A DNA stretch of 64,000 nucleotides, from contig JBITNC010000001.1 in assembly GCA_050084985.1 (NCBI GenBank), forward strand, positions 38,874,001-38,938,000, given 5' to 3'. This DNA comes from Nageia nagi (lineage: Eukaryota; Pinophyta). The notes below the pieces were generated by a model. That model searched no databases. It saw only the letters and a program-made list of their open reading frames with translations, and was not told the DNA's origin. This document shows, piece after piece, positions 1 to 11,853 of this stretch (the stretch's first letter is position 1; the number at the start of each line of letters is the position of its first letter). The position numbers were made by a program, and so were the translations under genes.

Positions 1-900
1 GGTAATTTTCCTACTAAAATAAGGTAGGCTTCGACATATACTACTTGTCTATAGACCTTCGAGAAAGTATTTACTCTAGAATTTTGGATTTGTAGAGAGA
101 GATCCAAAGGAAAGGCTCTCAGGTAATACACTAGGGCTTGAAATTGCTAAGGCCTGACTGGCATTGGGACTCTCATCCAAGTTTTTTGGAATCTAATGTT
201 GAAATTAGGGATATTTTCTTACTCATATCTTTTGATTGAAGTGAACTATGTTAACAGAGAAAAAGGATCTCCTAATTCATTAAATTCCAAGATAAAGGGC
301 TCTGCTAGTTGAGCCCAAGTGGTTATAGATCCATTAGGAAGGCCCCTGTACCAATCTAGGACCTTTCCTTTGAAAGATTGAGCCAGTAATCTCACCATGA
401 CATCTTCATGTTGAATATTATGAATCTTAGCTAGGCTAGCTACATCAACATAATACTCATAAGCCATTTTCTCTGAAGTTGCATCAAACTCTGGAAGGAT
501 TTTGAAAACATTTACTGAGATGTCATGTAACATGGCCAGGGCTATTGGTACCCCATTATCCCATGCTGGATAAATATTCTAAGCTGGATTAGTCATTTTA
601 AGAGAGGTATTTCTAGTGTGAAGATTGAATGGTTCTAGCTTGGTAAAGGATTTTAGGATGCTGATACTATTTAGAGACTTGGACTTGATCAGGGTATTTC
701 TCTTAGGAGCATCAAACATTCTAAAATCTAGTGCTTCTTTTGCTACTTTGGTTCTAGATCTAGTCCACATAAACTCTAGGTTGCAAAAGAAAATAAAAAG
801 GTTCAAAAGCACATATGATATTTACAAACAATCTGCTTTAATACATACCATAGATAGTGCTTCAGTAGAGTCACCAATAAGTTTCTTTGTGTCCCACTGA
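1..900 (-). pseudogene. L0: Ty3/gypsy gag fragment (decayed)
   Basis: The clearest part is an open stretch at 246-533 with the Retrotrans_gag signature W-Y-R-G-L-P followed by N-G-S-I-T-T-W. Such Gag proteins form the virus-like particle. Towards position 1 the minus strand continues, with stops and a frame change, as the C-terminal half of the same domain (R-F-Q-K-T-W, then Y-Y-L-R-A-F-P). To the right, 579-812 is a probable N-terminal piece in another frame. Pol would lie left of the window. The element abuts the middle of H1's gag near 2,136, which suggests that L0 inserted into H1. The family call is firm; the exact start is not visible. Confidence 0.75.
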
Positions 901-914
901 GCATGCCAAAAAGA

Positions 915-2136
915 AATACTATTGATTAGGATTGTGTAATATATGCACCATGAACAATCTCAACCAAAGTAAATCAAGAACAGACTATAGTGATAGTCTG
1001 ATCTTCGGAGAAGGCCGATTCCTTATCTATTGGGTATAAGAGAAGTAACAGGAAAGAAAATAAAAGGAGTAGAGTGTGAGGAATTTAAGCAAAGGGCTTA
1101 GGGTAACAAGAGAGAAAGTAAAGGTGAATCACTAGTTCAACACGGGCTTTCATAGGGTGTGAAACCTTGGCTTGAATCTAGTGTAGCAGCTACAGTACAA
1201 GCTCTCACTCTCTAGTAGTTTCCCAGCTTTACTCTACCATGTATGCAGACACAATTATGCTAATAGATCATAATTATCATCCAAGAAACATGCCAAGCTA
1301 CCACAATGTAACCTAATTAAGAATAACAATTATGAGTGCTAGACAAGAAAGGTCAAGATGATATCATATTACTGATAAAAAATGCTAGTATTAGAGAACA
1401 AATGTAAAGAGCAAAACTAGGGCTTCTAACCCTTCTTCACTTTATTTTCATACACTTATACTGAAAAAATAATAGTTACAAGAAAATGAAAATAGAACAG
1501 TTACAAAAAATAGCCTCAAGATTCTGGCCACTTCTAACTATCATCATCTATATATGCCACTTGTCCAAATGTTACAAAATTGAGAAGGTCATGGAAGGTA
1601 ACATCTTCTCAAAACTAAGATTCTACCTCTTGCAGGTATCACATCCTCTAGGATCTATTTCTTGCCAAAATGTGACTATCTTTTCCTCTATGATGTTATC
1701 ATTTTATTCTAGAACACTTTACTTCTAGAACACTTAATTTACGAACTTCGGCTCTTCAATTATCTCTTGCTGACCTCACCTCCTCCAGAACCTGATCTTT
1801 TCCAAAATTGCAATTATCCTTTCTTTTATGACATCATCATTTCACTTTGGCATGCTTTATTCACTGACTTTTGCTTTTCAATTACCCCTTGCTGACCTCA
1901 CCATCTTTGAAACCTGGTCTTTACAAAAACTGTGACTATCCTTTCTTCTATGACATCATCATTTCACTCCGACATGCTTTATTTACTTCAGAAAAACTCT
2001 CGAGGATCTTAAAATGAACTCATGATTGAAAGTAAAGTACATTGGGGCTTTATTAAAGAATTTATTATGTATATATATACATTACCTTTAGCTCCTACCA
2101 TTGTGTTCAAGGATTATCTATAAAAGGGACTAACAA
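915..2136 (-). repeat. L0: putative 5' LTR and primer-binding region
   Basis: This stretch lies between the L0 gag and the point where H1 coding begins, so it should hold the 5' LTR of L0. Reading the minus strand, T-T-T-G-G-C followed by a G-T-G-G-G-A-C block near 898-912 resembles the LTR/internal junction of many plant gypsy elements. A possible outer end is ...CTAACA at about 2,136. The other LTR is outside the window, so neither boundary can be confirmed. Confidence 0.4.
1630..1995. repeat. Three-copy tandem repeat, period about 122 bp
   Basis: The string cttgctgacctcacc occurs at 1,766 and again at 1,888, 122 bp apart. The segments downstream (ctttctt.tatgacatcatcatttcact) also match. 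A third, more diverged copy precedes them, with ctatgatgttatcatttta near 1,690. The array lies inside the putative L0 LTR, where subrepeats in U3 are common. Confidence 0.65.
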
Positions 2137-3726
2137 AACTTGATCCAAAGAAAGAACTAGGTCCCCATAATGATACACCTAGTTAGTAAAATGAAGCATA
2201 ATTTTATGAATATCACAAGGTTAAAGGTCATAAAATGAATACTTACATGTCCCTAAGGAAGTAATTATGAAAATTATTAGATGATGTAAAAATACAATAT
2301 GTGGCCCATGCAAATGACTCAAAAGAATCTAAACCCATCACGACAAATATTGTATTCAACCAAGAGATGTGTGGTGCCTCTAGGAGAGGAATACCTAGAG
2401 GAAGTGTCAATCTAGCTATGATAGAAAGAATATAAATGCCTTACAATCATGGTATAAAATAACTCCTTGAAAAAATAAAGGTAATTCATTCCAAAATAAC
2501 TATTTTTTAACTTTTACAATTATCAATTAATCATAGAAATGGTTTATTTGATGCACTCAAGAAAACTAAAGTTTATGCATATATTCTTATTACTAAATTT
2601 ATGGAATTACTAGCTAATATTAATACTAATTTAGTTTGTAAAATGCTTTGCTTTCATAAGAGTGAATTTCCTAGTGAAGATATTATTGAGAAGAATTTAG
2701 GATCGTATATCTATGTTAACATAGATGGTATTCCTATTAAGAAAGCATTGATTGATATTGGCTATAATGTGAATGTATGTTCAATTGAATTATTGCAAAA
2801 GCATTTTCCTTTGATTTATGTATAAATGATAAGAATTACCATTAGCATAAAAGGGTTTGATAATATTGAAAAAGAATGTATTGGATATGTTTCTATGCCT
2901 AGTGAAGTACGTGGTAAAATTGTTTATAAAAAAGTGTGTGTTTTTCAAGCGAAATTACCATATAACTTGTTGCTTGGTAGAACATGGATCCATAAGATTA
3001 GGGATGTTACTTCCACATTACATTAGTCCATTTATTTTATGCACAAAGAGAAGTAAGTTTCTATTCATACAAAACACAACCCTATAAATGTATGTCAAGT
3101 AATTGAGAGGTTTTAGATTCCTCACAATTTGGTTAAAAGTTAGGAGAATGCACCAACACTTGTTAACAATGTCCTTACAAAAGAGATAGGTCTAAGAGCA
3201 TACAAAATCTTGGAGATCAATATATAGGAGAATTTTAAAGAGCTTGGATAGCCTCTTTCTATCATAGAAACTCAATGCTATCACTTAGATGAGGAATTGA
3301 GATAGCCCTTTCTAAAGAAATATGATTAAAAAATTGAGCATAATTGCTCCATTACTAAGAAAGAAGAATATCTTGTTGAAGATGTAAATGTGCTCTATTA
3401 GGAACATGAAGAAAAAAGTACATCAAAATATTAATACAATACTTCTATCTCACAAGTGTTGTCAGGTAAGGTGAGTATGCATTTCAATAGTATCAATTTC
3501 TCTTTTGCTCATCAATACATGTATAAATATCAATATGATAGAAAAGGATTAAGTAAGAATGAGCAAGGTATCATAATCTCTATTCAAAATAAAGGTCAAC
3601 ATAAGAGAATAATTAGTTTAAGATTTGATGAGTCTACACCTAACTCATCCTCATCATCTCTAATTATTCAACATGTTGATAGCATTGATCAAGATTGTAC
3701 CAAGGATATTTTTGATTAATGGTTAC
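2137..3726 (+). pseudogene. H1 segment A: gag zinc knuckle and protease of a Tat-like gypsy element
   Basis: This is the 5'-most visible part of H1. At about 2,194-2,270 a gag zinc-knuckle region reads Y-E-Y-H-K-V-K-G-H, with tyrosine where the first cysteine belongs. An aspartic protease follows at 2,601-3,026: the active site D-T/S-G is now D-I-G (A-L-I-D-I-G-Y), and the flap end reads N-L-L-L-G-R-T-W. A further open stretch runs 3,456-3,719 and is then cut by E1. Several stops, and the frame break at 2,825, show that it is dead. H1 gag upstream of 2,137 is missing because L0 abuts here. Confidence 0.8.
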
Positions 3727-4337
3727 TGTATAGTCCTAGAATGAGTTATTATTTATTAAATGATTAATTTTCAAGCCTCAATGATGTATTATGTGAAAAG
3801 GGGTTAAATAATACCCAAAGTCATGTCAAAGCTATGTAATATGTCTAGTGGACCCTTGTGGCATGTACAAGGGATCAAAAACATCAAAGTCATGTAAACT
3901 TGTATCATATATAAAGGCATCAATTGATGACCTTAAACCTTATGGAAAAATGAATATGAGGAGGACTATATAGAGATTATAACATGTTACATCACTCTGT
4001 TATGAACAAATATTATCCATAAGTTATATATTATATTTTTCATCTAATGATTCTATCATTCAATTATCACTACATTCTTGATTGCATCTGTTATATTTCT
4101 TATTTTAGGTTGCTAGCAGTGTACCTCTTTTAGACCATCAACAACATGTAATTCAATGAATGTATGCTCATATTTTGTGTATGTTTCTTCTAATGGAATG
4201 AATATATGATCTAATTAAACAAAAGTATCTTATTATTATTGCCATATTTTAGGTATATGTGATAATAAGAAACAAGTAGACCAATAGTGCATTAATTAAC
4301 CCCCATAAATAATTATATGCATTACTTTGGGTCTACA
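3727..4337 (+). repeat. E1 5' LTR
   Basis: A 611-bp repeat that starts TGTATAG and ends GGGTCTACA. It aligns along its length with 11,233-11,853. A TATA box tatataaagg at 3,908-3,917 would drive the element; the same box is kept in the 3' LTR at 11,415-11,424. Confidence 0.92.
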
Positions 4338-4338
4338 T

Positions 4339-4354
4339 TTTGGTGAACCCAAAT
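4339..4354 (+). promoter_or_regulatory. E1 primer-binding site
   Basis: The bases ttttggtgaacccaaa directly follow the 5' LTR. T-G-G-T-G-A-A-C-C-C matches the start of the longer site in E3 (23,988-24,006) and resembles the site in E5 (48,843-48,858), so these elements appear to use a related tRNA primer. I cannot name the tRNA with confidence. Confidence 0.7.
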
Positions 4355-4642
4355 ATTTGAATTGTCTTTCCCTTCTGGTGAGATCTTGTGAAACCTTTGT
4401 ATAAAATCTACACTATCAGTAGTATACATTATTATTCTTAAGCCATTAGCAAAATGGAAATGGAGCATATTATGCCCCTCCTTCGAGAATTGAACATGAA
4501 CATGGTTGAAATGTAGAAATAAATAACAATAATGAATAGTTCAAGCAGTTCAACATATGGTCCTACTATCCAAGTTGGGCCTTCTAATATCACATAATCA
4601 TAAAGTTTAGATGAAGATGATGGTATCTTCACTTAATCCTTG

Positions 4643-5846
4643 ATGTATGACATCCATAAATTTCCCCTACCACCTGACCACAAGGCCCCCAAGTTTGACA
4701 TGCTTAGTGGCAAACAAGATCCCAAACCACATCTCATTAGCTTTCAGAAGGAGTGCTTATTGAAGTTAGGATCAAAGGAGAAATTGATGGTAAAATTATT
4801 CTAGAGGAGTCTAAAAGGGGATGCTAGTCAATGGTTCTATGCTCTTCCTAGTAATTCGATTGATTCATTCAAGACCTTAGTTAAAGCATTCATGGGCCAA
4901 TACAAGCACAATATCAAGGAGTAAAGCAATGTATGTAAATTATGCACAATTTTATAAGGAAGCAATGAAAACTTAGAGAATTACATTCTATGCTTCAAAA
5001 AGGTATGACAATCTATTCGAAGTAAATTAGATGAGCATAAAATTTATTCTATTTATTGTGAATCTATTATACTTGTTCTTCATTTGAATGCTCTTAGCAA
5101 TAAAGATATAGATTTTAGTGTACTAGTCCAACATTCATTTGAGCTTAAGTATGCATATAACCATTTTGTTAAATATAATAAAAAAAATATATGCAAAGAA
5201 AGATGAAAAATTGGTACATATGGTAGATAGACCTACTTCTCCTCTAAAGTTGCAAAGGTCTAATACTACAAAAGAGAATTCATATACATTTTCAATACAA
5301 CCACACATTATTTTAAGGGATCTAATGAAAAAAGGATTTTTGCATCCCCTTGAATGCTCTCCTTAAGATGATAATACCCCCATGGAATGCTTTGATGCCT
5401 ATTACACTTACCATCAAAGAAAAGGGCATGCTACAAATTTTTGCAGGACATTAGAGACAACAATATTGGAGCTTATTGAGCAAGCAAAGTATAAAATTGA
5501 TGAATGCCTTGCCAACCAAGGACATACAATTAATATCATCTTGATGGAAAAGGAGGTTTGCGTAAAGTTGAGAAGAAGATGCTCATGCCATGTTCTAAAT
5601 CCAATCACAACAAAACAAGTAAGCCTCCCACTTGATCCTAAAATTTATAGCATGATTGATCAATTGAAAAATATAGTTACTAAAATTAGTCTATATGATC
5701 TTATTTCTACTTCTGAAGTTCATGGGGATATATTATATGCCTTGTTTAAAAATGAAATTGTCCCTACTAATATTTTAGTTGCTATGTTTTTTGAAAAAGT
5801 TAGAACCATTAAGAAATGTGATGCTATTTCTTTTTATAAATTTTAA
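4643..5846 (+). pseudogene. E1 gag (decayed)
   Basis: From an ATG at 4,643 the plus strand reads as a plant gypsy Gag: P-K-F-D, then W-F-Y-A-L-P and S-I-D-S-F, then Q-Y-K-H-N-I-K. Stops and small indels interrupt it between 4,800 and 5,200. A long open part at 5,382-5,846 begins with the zinc-knuckle block Y-T-Y-H-Q-R-K-G-H-A-T-N-F-C, in which the first cysteine of the usual C-x-x-H arrangement is tyrosine. It resembles the Gag of E3 (shared W-F-Y-x-L-P and Q-Y-K-H-N-I-K), so E1 and E3 are relatives. No functional protein is expected. Confidence 0.82.
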
Positions 5847-5849
5847 AAG

Positions 5850-6240
5850 CTAAATCAAGAATTACTAGATGAATGTTTAGCTTTATATATCACACCTATG
5901 GTTGATGGGTGGGAAGTTAAACAAATAATGGTAGATAATGGATCAGCTATAAATGTATGCTTTAATCATTTTTTGATTCAATTGCAAGAAAAATGTGTAG
6001 AAATCCCTCCATTAGAAGAAGTTGTTTTCAAAATTAGGGCCTATGATAACTCATCAAAGAAACAATTGGGAATTGATACAATTATGATTACGACAGATGT
6101 TAGGACTATAGCAACAAAATTTTAGGTTGTAGAGTCCAAGTTATCATATAACATGCTATTGGAGAGACCTTGGATTCATGATATGGATGCAATACCATTC
6201 ACATTACATGGAATATTGAAGTTTGAATTCCAAGGTCATG
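5850..6240 (+). pseudogene. E1 aspartic protease (decayed)
   Basis: The active-site block reads I-M-V-D-N-G-S-A-I-N-V, where D-S-G or D-T-G is expected, so the central residue is replaced. Downstream, M-L-L-E-R-P-W-I-H matches the conserved L-L-G-R-P-W-I with G replaced by E. A stop at 6,123-6,125 splits the two blocks. In an intact element this enzyme would release Gag and Pol proteins from the polyprotein. Confidence 0.8.
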
Positions 6241-7189
6241 GGAGATCATGAACCATATGCACTTTGTAATGTTGCTAATTTTAAACATATTGCCATATTA
6301 CCACCATGTTATGAGATAGAACCCTTGGAATATCCTACACTAGGGAAAACTATAGAAAAATAGGTCCAGATCATGGAGATAGGTATGGGAACCTATAACA
6401 TTAATGACATAGACCTGTTTGCATATGTAAAAGATTTGGGACAATCCTAGATTTTAGCTATTAAAGGCTACTAATAGTGTGAAATACTACCAACAAGCCA
6501 CCAATGAGGTGAAAATAATGAAGATAGTTACCAATCTTGCTCTACCTTATATGAAACATCAAACTAGACCTCTTCAATGGACATATGATCATCTTTTGAA
6601 CTAGGTAAGATCTATCCCTCTTCATTTATTCATAAGTACATGGTTCAAAATTGCAAATATAGAGGGAGGTATTTAGGAAAATTTGAACAAGGAATGCCTA
6701 CTTTCCTTAAAACTTCTAAGGCTTAAATGACTAAAATAGGCTTGGGTAGTGATGTTCAAGTAAAACAAAAATGAGGTGCTATTAAATTTGATAAAGACTA
6801 TAATTTGATAGAGTTATCATATGATATTGATGTAGATACATGGATTAATGATTCTATACCTTTTGAATTTGATTATTTTAGTACTAATGATAATATTATT
6901 GAATACTTGGGGGCACATTTAGAATTTTCCAAATCTAATTAGAAATGTAAAGCAACTTATATCCTTAATGAATATGCTTATTTTGGTCAAGAGATCAATT
7001 TTCATGAAGTGTTGCATGTTTAGCCATTAGATGTAGCTGAGGATAACATAAAAAGAATGGAAGAATTACCCTCCTTGTTACAAAAGAAAGATCTTACATT
7101 TCCATAAGATGAGTTGACACACATCAATATTGACACTTTAGATGATGAAAAATGGATACAAATTGGGGCAATCCTACCTCCTCCACAAC

Positions 7190-7660
7190 AAGAAAGGTAT
7201 AAAATAAATTTATTGAATATTCTAAGAATTTTTCTTGGTCTTATGATGATATGCTAGGTTTATATCCTTGATTTGTTATGCATAATTTACCATTGAAAGA
7301 GGGAACCAAGCCAATAAAAAAAAACCAAGAAAGATGCATCCTTCCAAGGCATTACTAGTCAAGAAAGAGATTGAGAAATATTTGAATGCTGGAATCATAA
7401 GGTCAATTGATTATAAGACTAGATACCTTCCTATGGAAATTATTTTCTATGGTATTATCTTCACTACTAAAAAATTGAGGCATTATTTATTATATTGCAC
7501 TACATTTGTTATTAGTCTTGTTAACCCATTGAAATACCTTGTGGCTAAGTAGCATCTATTAGGTGGACTTACAAAATGACTAATTTTATTATAGGAATTC
7601 AACATCAATGTTGTAAAGAAAAAATCCATCAAAGGCTAAGCCATCACAAATTTGATAGTT
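7190..7660 (+). pseudogene. E1 RT remnant joined to the RNase H tail; RT core missing
   Basis: The start of RT is clear: a degraded S-W-S-Y-D-D-M-L-G-L region near 7,230, then K-K-x-P-R-K-M-H, then L-V-K-K-E-I-E-K-Y-L-N-A-G-I-I-R-S-I-D-Y at 7,360-7,415. Within a few codons the reading jumps to the end of the first RNase H domain (K-K-L-R-H-Y-L-L-Y-C-T-T-F-V-I, then P-L-K-Y-L-V-A-K). The whole palm, including Y-V-D-D, and most of RNase H are absent. A deletion of this size makes E1 unable to copy itself without help. Confidence 0.82.
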
Positions 7661-8300
7661 GATTTCCCTCAAGATGGGGAGTTAATTATTCATGAAGAAT
7701 TTCTAGATGAATATCAAGGCAATCCATGCCACCAGTGGCATGTAAACCTAGTAGAGGGCCACCAAAGATGTGAATTTGTTGAGATATTGATCCTTGATGA
7801 CTACATATGCCTCATAGAAGATGAACCCACTATTTCAACCCTATATTTTGATGGTTCAAAATACTCCCATGGAGAAAGAGTAGGTATTATCTTAATATCT
7901 CCCACAAATGAGGTAATCCCTATGACTTACAAACTTGGTTTTGATTGCATAAACAATGTGGCTAAATATGAAGCATTGATATTAGGATTGAAAGTTACTA
8001 TAAATTTAAAAATCAAGGATATAAAGATATGTGGGGATTCATAACTTGTCAATCAAGTGCAAAATTTATTTGATACTAAGGATGAAAATTTAAAGCCTTA
8101 TAGACTTTTGGTGACTTATTTATTGGATCAATTTGATAGCTATACTATTCATAATATTCAAAGAACTAATAACAAGTATACATATGCAATGGAAAGTGTA
8201 GCCTCTCTAGCACCAATTGATATTGAGGATGAAGAAAACATCCTCACAATTCGTAAGTTAAGCTCTCCTTCTTACATGGATCATATGGATGAGATTTAAG
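7652..8300 (+). pseudogene. E1 second RNase H (Tat-type)
   Basis: An open frame at 7,652-8,044 holds Y-F-D-G-S-K near 7,846 (first catalytic Asp), N-N-V-A-K-Y-E-A-L-I-L-G-L-K near 7,960 (Glu region), and I-C-G-D-S at 8,026-8,042 (third acidic residue). A TAA then replaces the Gln of the usual D-S-Q-L, and 8,057-8,299 continues as the domain's C-terminal part. A second RNase H after the RT-linked one is characteristic of the Tat lineage of plant Ty3/gypsy elements. Confidence 0.85.
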
Positions 8301-8429
8301 CTTGTCTTATTATGGAAGAAAATGATTTTCAGAATTAGTAATTTGATATCTACAATTATTTGAAAAATTAAACCATTCCTAAAAATTTTGATAGAAATGA
8401 AAGAGTGAGATTGAAAAGAATCATAGTAA

Positions 8430-9600
8430 GATATGTGCTTATTGGGGAAGCCTTATATAGGAGGTCATTTGATGGTGCATTACTAAGCTATTTGACACAA
8501 TATGATATAGATACTACCTTAGAATAATCTCATGATGGTTTATGTGGTGGTTACTTCCATGCAAAATCATTACACATAAAAATCTTGAGGATTGGATATT
8601 ATTGGCCTACTATGGAAGAGGATTCTAAAGCTCATGTAAAAACTTGCTTGTAATGCCAAAAACATGAAAATTTAGAGAAATAACCTACCCAAAAATTACA
8701 TTCTATTATTTTTCCATGGCCATTTGCTACTTGGGAGATAGATTTGATTAGCATGATTAATCATCACTCTAGGGAAGGACATAAATTTTTCATCATAGCT
8801 ATAAAATTTACCACCAAGTGGGTGGAAGCTATTCCAATGAAATCATTCACTCAAGCTAAATTCATTGCATTCCTCACCAAAAAAATATCATCACAAGGTT
8901 TGGTGTACCACAAAGATTGATCATGGATAATGGCCCAAATTTTAAAGGTAAAGACATGAAGGCATTTCTTAAGAAATTTCACATTATGTAAACCTTTTCT
9001 TCCATCTATTATCCTCAAGAAAATCATCAAGTTGAAGCTACAAATAAGACACTCAAAAATATACTTTCCAAAACATGGGATAGATATAAGAAATATTGGC
9101 ATGAATAATTACCATATGCATTATGGGCATATAGAACAAGTGTTTGTATAGCCACTGGGGTAACACCATTCTCATTGTTATATGGAGATGAGGCTATTTT
9201 CCCACTTAAGTTGGAAATCCCCTCCCTTAGGATTTCCCTAAAAGGTGACATATCCAATGAAGAGGAAAAAAAAGCAAGGTTGCAAAAACTAGAATCATTA
9301 GATGAGAAGAGGATTAGAGCCATTGAACATCAAAAAGTATACCATGCAAAACTCAAGAGGGCATTTGGAAGGAAAATCAAAGCAAAGGAGTTCAAGGTAG
9401 CAGATCTAGTGTTGAAAGAAAACATCAACAAAACATTAGCAAATGATGAATAAAAATGCAATTTTAAGCCTAATTAGTTAGGCCCATATGTTGTAATTGA
9501 AGTAATAGGATCAAGTGGATATTGAATATCATCCATGGATGGTAAAGAAGAACTAAAGACATTCAATGCTATTCATCTAAAATGCTTCTATGCTTAGAGA
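8430..9600 (+). pseudogene. E1 integrase (decayed; DDE triad still readable)
   Basis: A zinc-binding H-H-C-C region precedes the core (G-L-C-G-G-Y-F-H-A-K and T-C-L-stop-C-Q-K at 8,530-8,660). The catalytic core shows W-E-I-D-L-I, then L-I-M-D-N-G-P-N-F, then Q-V-E-A-T-N-K, so the three acidic residues survive. An indel in a run of A near 8,880 shifts the frame, and several CAA/CAG positions are stops. The C-terminal open stretch 9,175-9,453 matches the conserved P-F-S-L-L-Y-G-D-E-A region. Integrase would insert the cDNA into the genome. Confidence 0.87.
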
Positions 9601-11232
9601 TGATAGCTATGTTCCATGCAAAACACATAATTCATGAGTAGGGGTACACAAAATTTTATGTTTTTTGCAAAATTCAAAGATTCCCTTAGTGCTAGTGGTG
9701 TGCACTACAAGTAGGCTGCCAACGATGTGAAAAAAAGAAGAGAAATATTATCTCTTCTTTTGGACTTCACTCTATATTTTGTGCTACATTTCTCACAAAC
9801 ATTGAAAAACAATATTCTTCTCCATGTATTGCTGATTCATAAATGTTACTCAACTAACAACATGATGGATTTGGGCTATGACATGTGTAAGTGACACTGT
9901 TGCATGCTTATCACATGTGATAAACCTACATCCCTTACCACCTTTATAGAATTAGCTAGGGGCAATCTCATCTTCATCTACAAGCATGGTACAAGAATAG
10001 ATATTGAAGAATAAAATGTAAAATAATTTTATTTTTGCAAAATTCAAGGACTTCTACATCGCCAATGGCATGCATGACTATTAGCATGATGCCAATGATG
10101 TGAAAAAAAAAAGATAGTCTAATGTCTATGGACCATGCACATAAAATGCAAGGTTGCTAACAACTAACAACATGGCTAGTGAGAGTTCACTCACTTAAAA
10201 GTAAATCGATGATGCAACCATAAGCAAGTTGTTAACATTAACTTATCTTCAATGGATGATACAACTTACTATGTATCCATATAGTTTTTGCTTTGAACCT
10301 ATCCAAAGCATTATGTCTTTAGATCATAGACATAAAATGGATGATCATTGATGGCCAACAACATGGCTAGTGAGAGTTCACTCACTTAAAAGTAAATCAA
10401 TGATGCAACCATGAGCAAGTTGTTAACATTGACTTATATTCAAAGGAAGATATAAGTTACTATGTATCCATATGGTCTTTTCTTTGAACTTATCCAAAGC
10501 ATAATGTATTCAAATCATATACATAAAATGTATTATCACCAATGGCCAACAACATGGATAGTGAGAGTTCACTCACTTAAAAGTAAATTGGTGATGCAAC
10601 CATGAGCAAGTTGTTCACATTGACTCATCTTAAATAGATAATACAAATTACTATGTATCCACCATATTTTTATGACTAAAACTTCATTACAAGTTTCTAT
10701 ACCCTAAAGAGTAGAAGAAAATACAAAGAATCCCACACTATCAATGGTGTGTACAATTTTACCTACACCACTAGTGGTATCCACTTCATTACCATTCCAT
10801 CTCACTCAAAGTGAATCCCCTATGTTTCAAGGTATGTACATAAGTGCAAATGGTTCCTAAGTATCAGACATGATAGAATGGCTAGATTCATGGTTAAAGT
10901 AGTACAAGGGGTAAAAACACATCTTCCATTTCCAAAATTGGATATGGGACCATCCACCTGCATCATCATAGTTATTTCCATCATCTACACAACATCATTC
11001 CTAGAGAGAGACTCTTCATTAGATTTTGCCTTGGTTTCACCACTCAAAGATCTTTATTGGGGCATCTAAGTCAAAAAAGTGGGTAGCAAAGGACCCTCAT
11101 CATCATCATTTATCATCTTTAATAAAAAGGGAAAGTACAACAAAGAGTTAAAAGTTCTCAAAAAATTTTCTTCTACACTTCTTTGGACATGTAATTTCAT
11201 GGCTTCAATCACACCTCCAAAGAGGGGCAAAA
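9601..11232 (+). other. E1 3' non-coding region between integrase and 3' LTR
   Basis: I see no protein domain here on either strand. It holds scattered copies of a CACTAGTGGTGTG-like motif (for example near 9,690 and 10,765), the 191-bp tandem array, and at its end the purine tract aaagaggggcaaaa (11,218-11,231) that primes plus-strand synthesis next to the 3' LTR. Confidence 0.75.
10137..10675. repeat. E1 tandem repeat, three units of 191 bp
   Basis: The string aacatgg(c/a)ta followed by gtgagagttcactcactt starts at 10,169, 10,360 and 10,551, spaced 191 bp each time. The rest of each unit (gcaagttgtt, then ctatgtatcca) also repeats. The third unit is shortened. Each unit holds the short inverted pair agtgag...ctcact. 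Confidence 0.85.
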
Positions 11233-11853
11233 TGTAGACATCTAAAAATGAATTATTATTTATTAAATAATTTATTTTATAGCCTCAATGATGTATTTTG
11301 TGAAAAGGGGTTAAATAGTACCTAAATTCATGTCAAAGCTATGTAATATATCTAGTGGACCCTTATGGAATGTACAAGGGGTAAAAAAGATCAAAGTCAT
11401 GTAAACTTGTATCATATATAAAGGCATCAATTGATGACATTAAACCTTATGAAAAAATGAATATGAGGAGGAATCTAGAGAGATTTTAGCACACATTACA
11501 TCACTCTATTATGCATAAATATTATTCATAAGTTATATCTTATATTTGCCTTATAATGATTATTTCATTCACTTATCACTAAATTTTTTATTGCATCTAT
11601 TATATTGCTTTTTTTAGGCCACTAGTGGCATAACTCTTTTAGGCTGCCAACAACATGCAATTGAATGAATGTATAATCATCTTTCATGTATGCTTATTTT
11701 AATGGAATGAATATGTGATCTAATTAAACATAAGTATCTTTTTGTTATTCATTATTATCATATTTCAAATATATGCAATAATAAGAAACAAGTAGACCAA
11801 TAGTGCATTAATTAACACCCATAAATAATTATATGCATTATTTTGGGTCTATA
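11233..11853 (+). repeat. E1 3' LTR
   Basis: A 621-bp repeat beginning TGTAGACATC and ending GGGTCTATA (CA mutated to TA). It is the partner of 3,727-4,337 and is followed by the TSD GTTAC. It carries the motif ggccactagtggc near 11,618. Confidence 0.92.

Larger units (their letters stand above)
3727..11853 (+). mobile_element. E1: Ty3/gypsy (Tat-like) LTR retrotransposon, full length but RT-deleted
   Basis: The element is bounded by direct repeats 3,727-4,337 and 11,233-11,853 and flanked by perfect 5-bp duplications GTTAC (3,722-3,726 and 11,854-11,858). The order is gag, protease, an RT remnant, the RNase H tail, a second RNase H, integrase, then a 1.6-kb non-coding tail with tandem repeats. 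A second RNase H marks the Tat lineage. The LTRs differ at many positions and all frames carry stops, so the insertion is old. It sits within H1, whose protease-to-RT linker resumes directly after the TSD. Confidence 0.93.

Noticed and set aside
10137-10675. Evenly spaced repeats as a CRISPR array
   Set aside because: The whole 191-bp unit repeats, with no unique spacers, and the context is a plant retrotransposon.
10878-11069. 63-codon plus-strand ORF before the E1 3' LTR
   Set aside because: No family match, no sibling evidence, and it sits in a non-coding tail whose other open frames are equally short.
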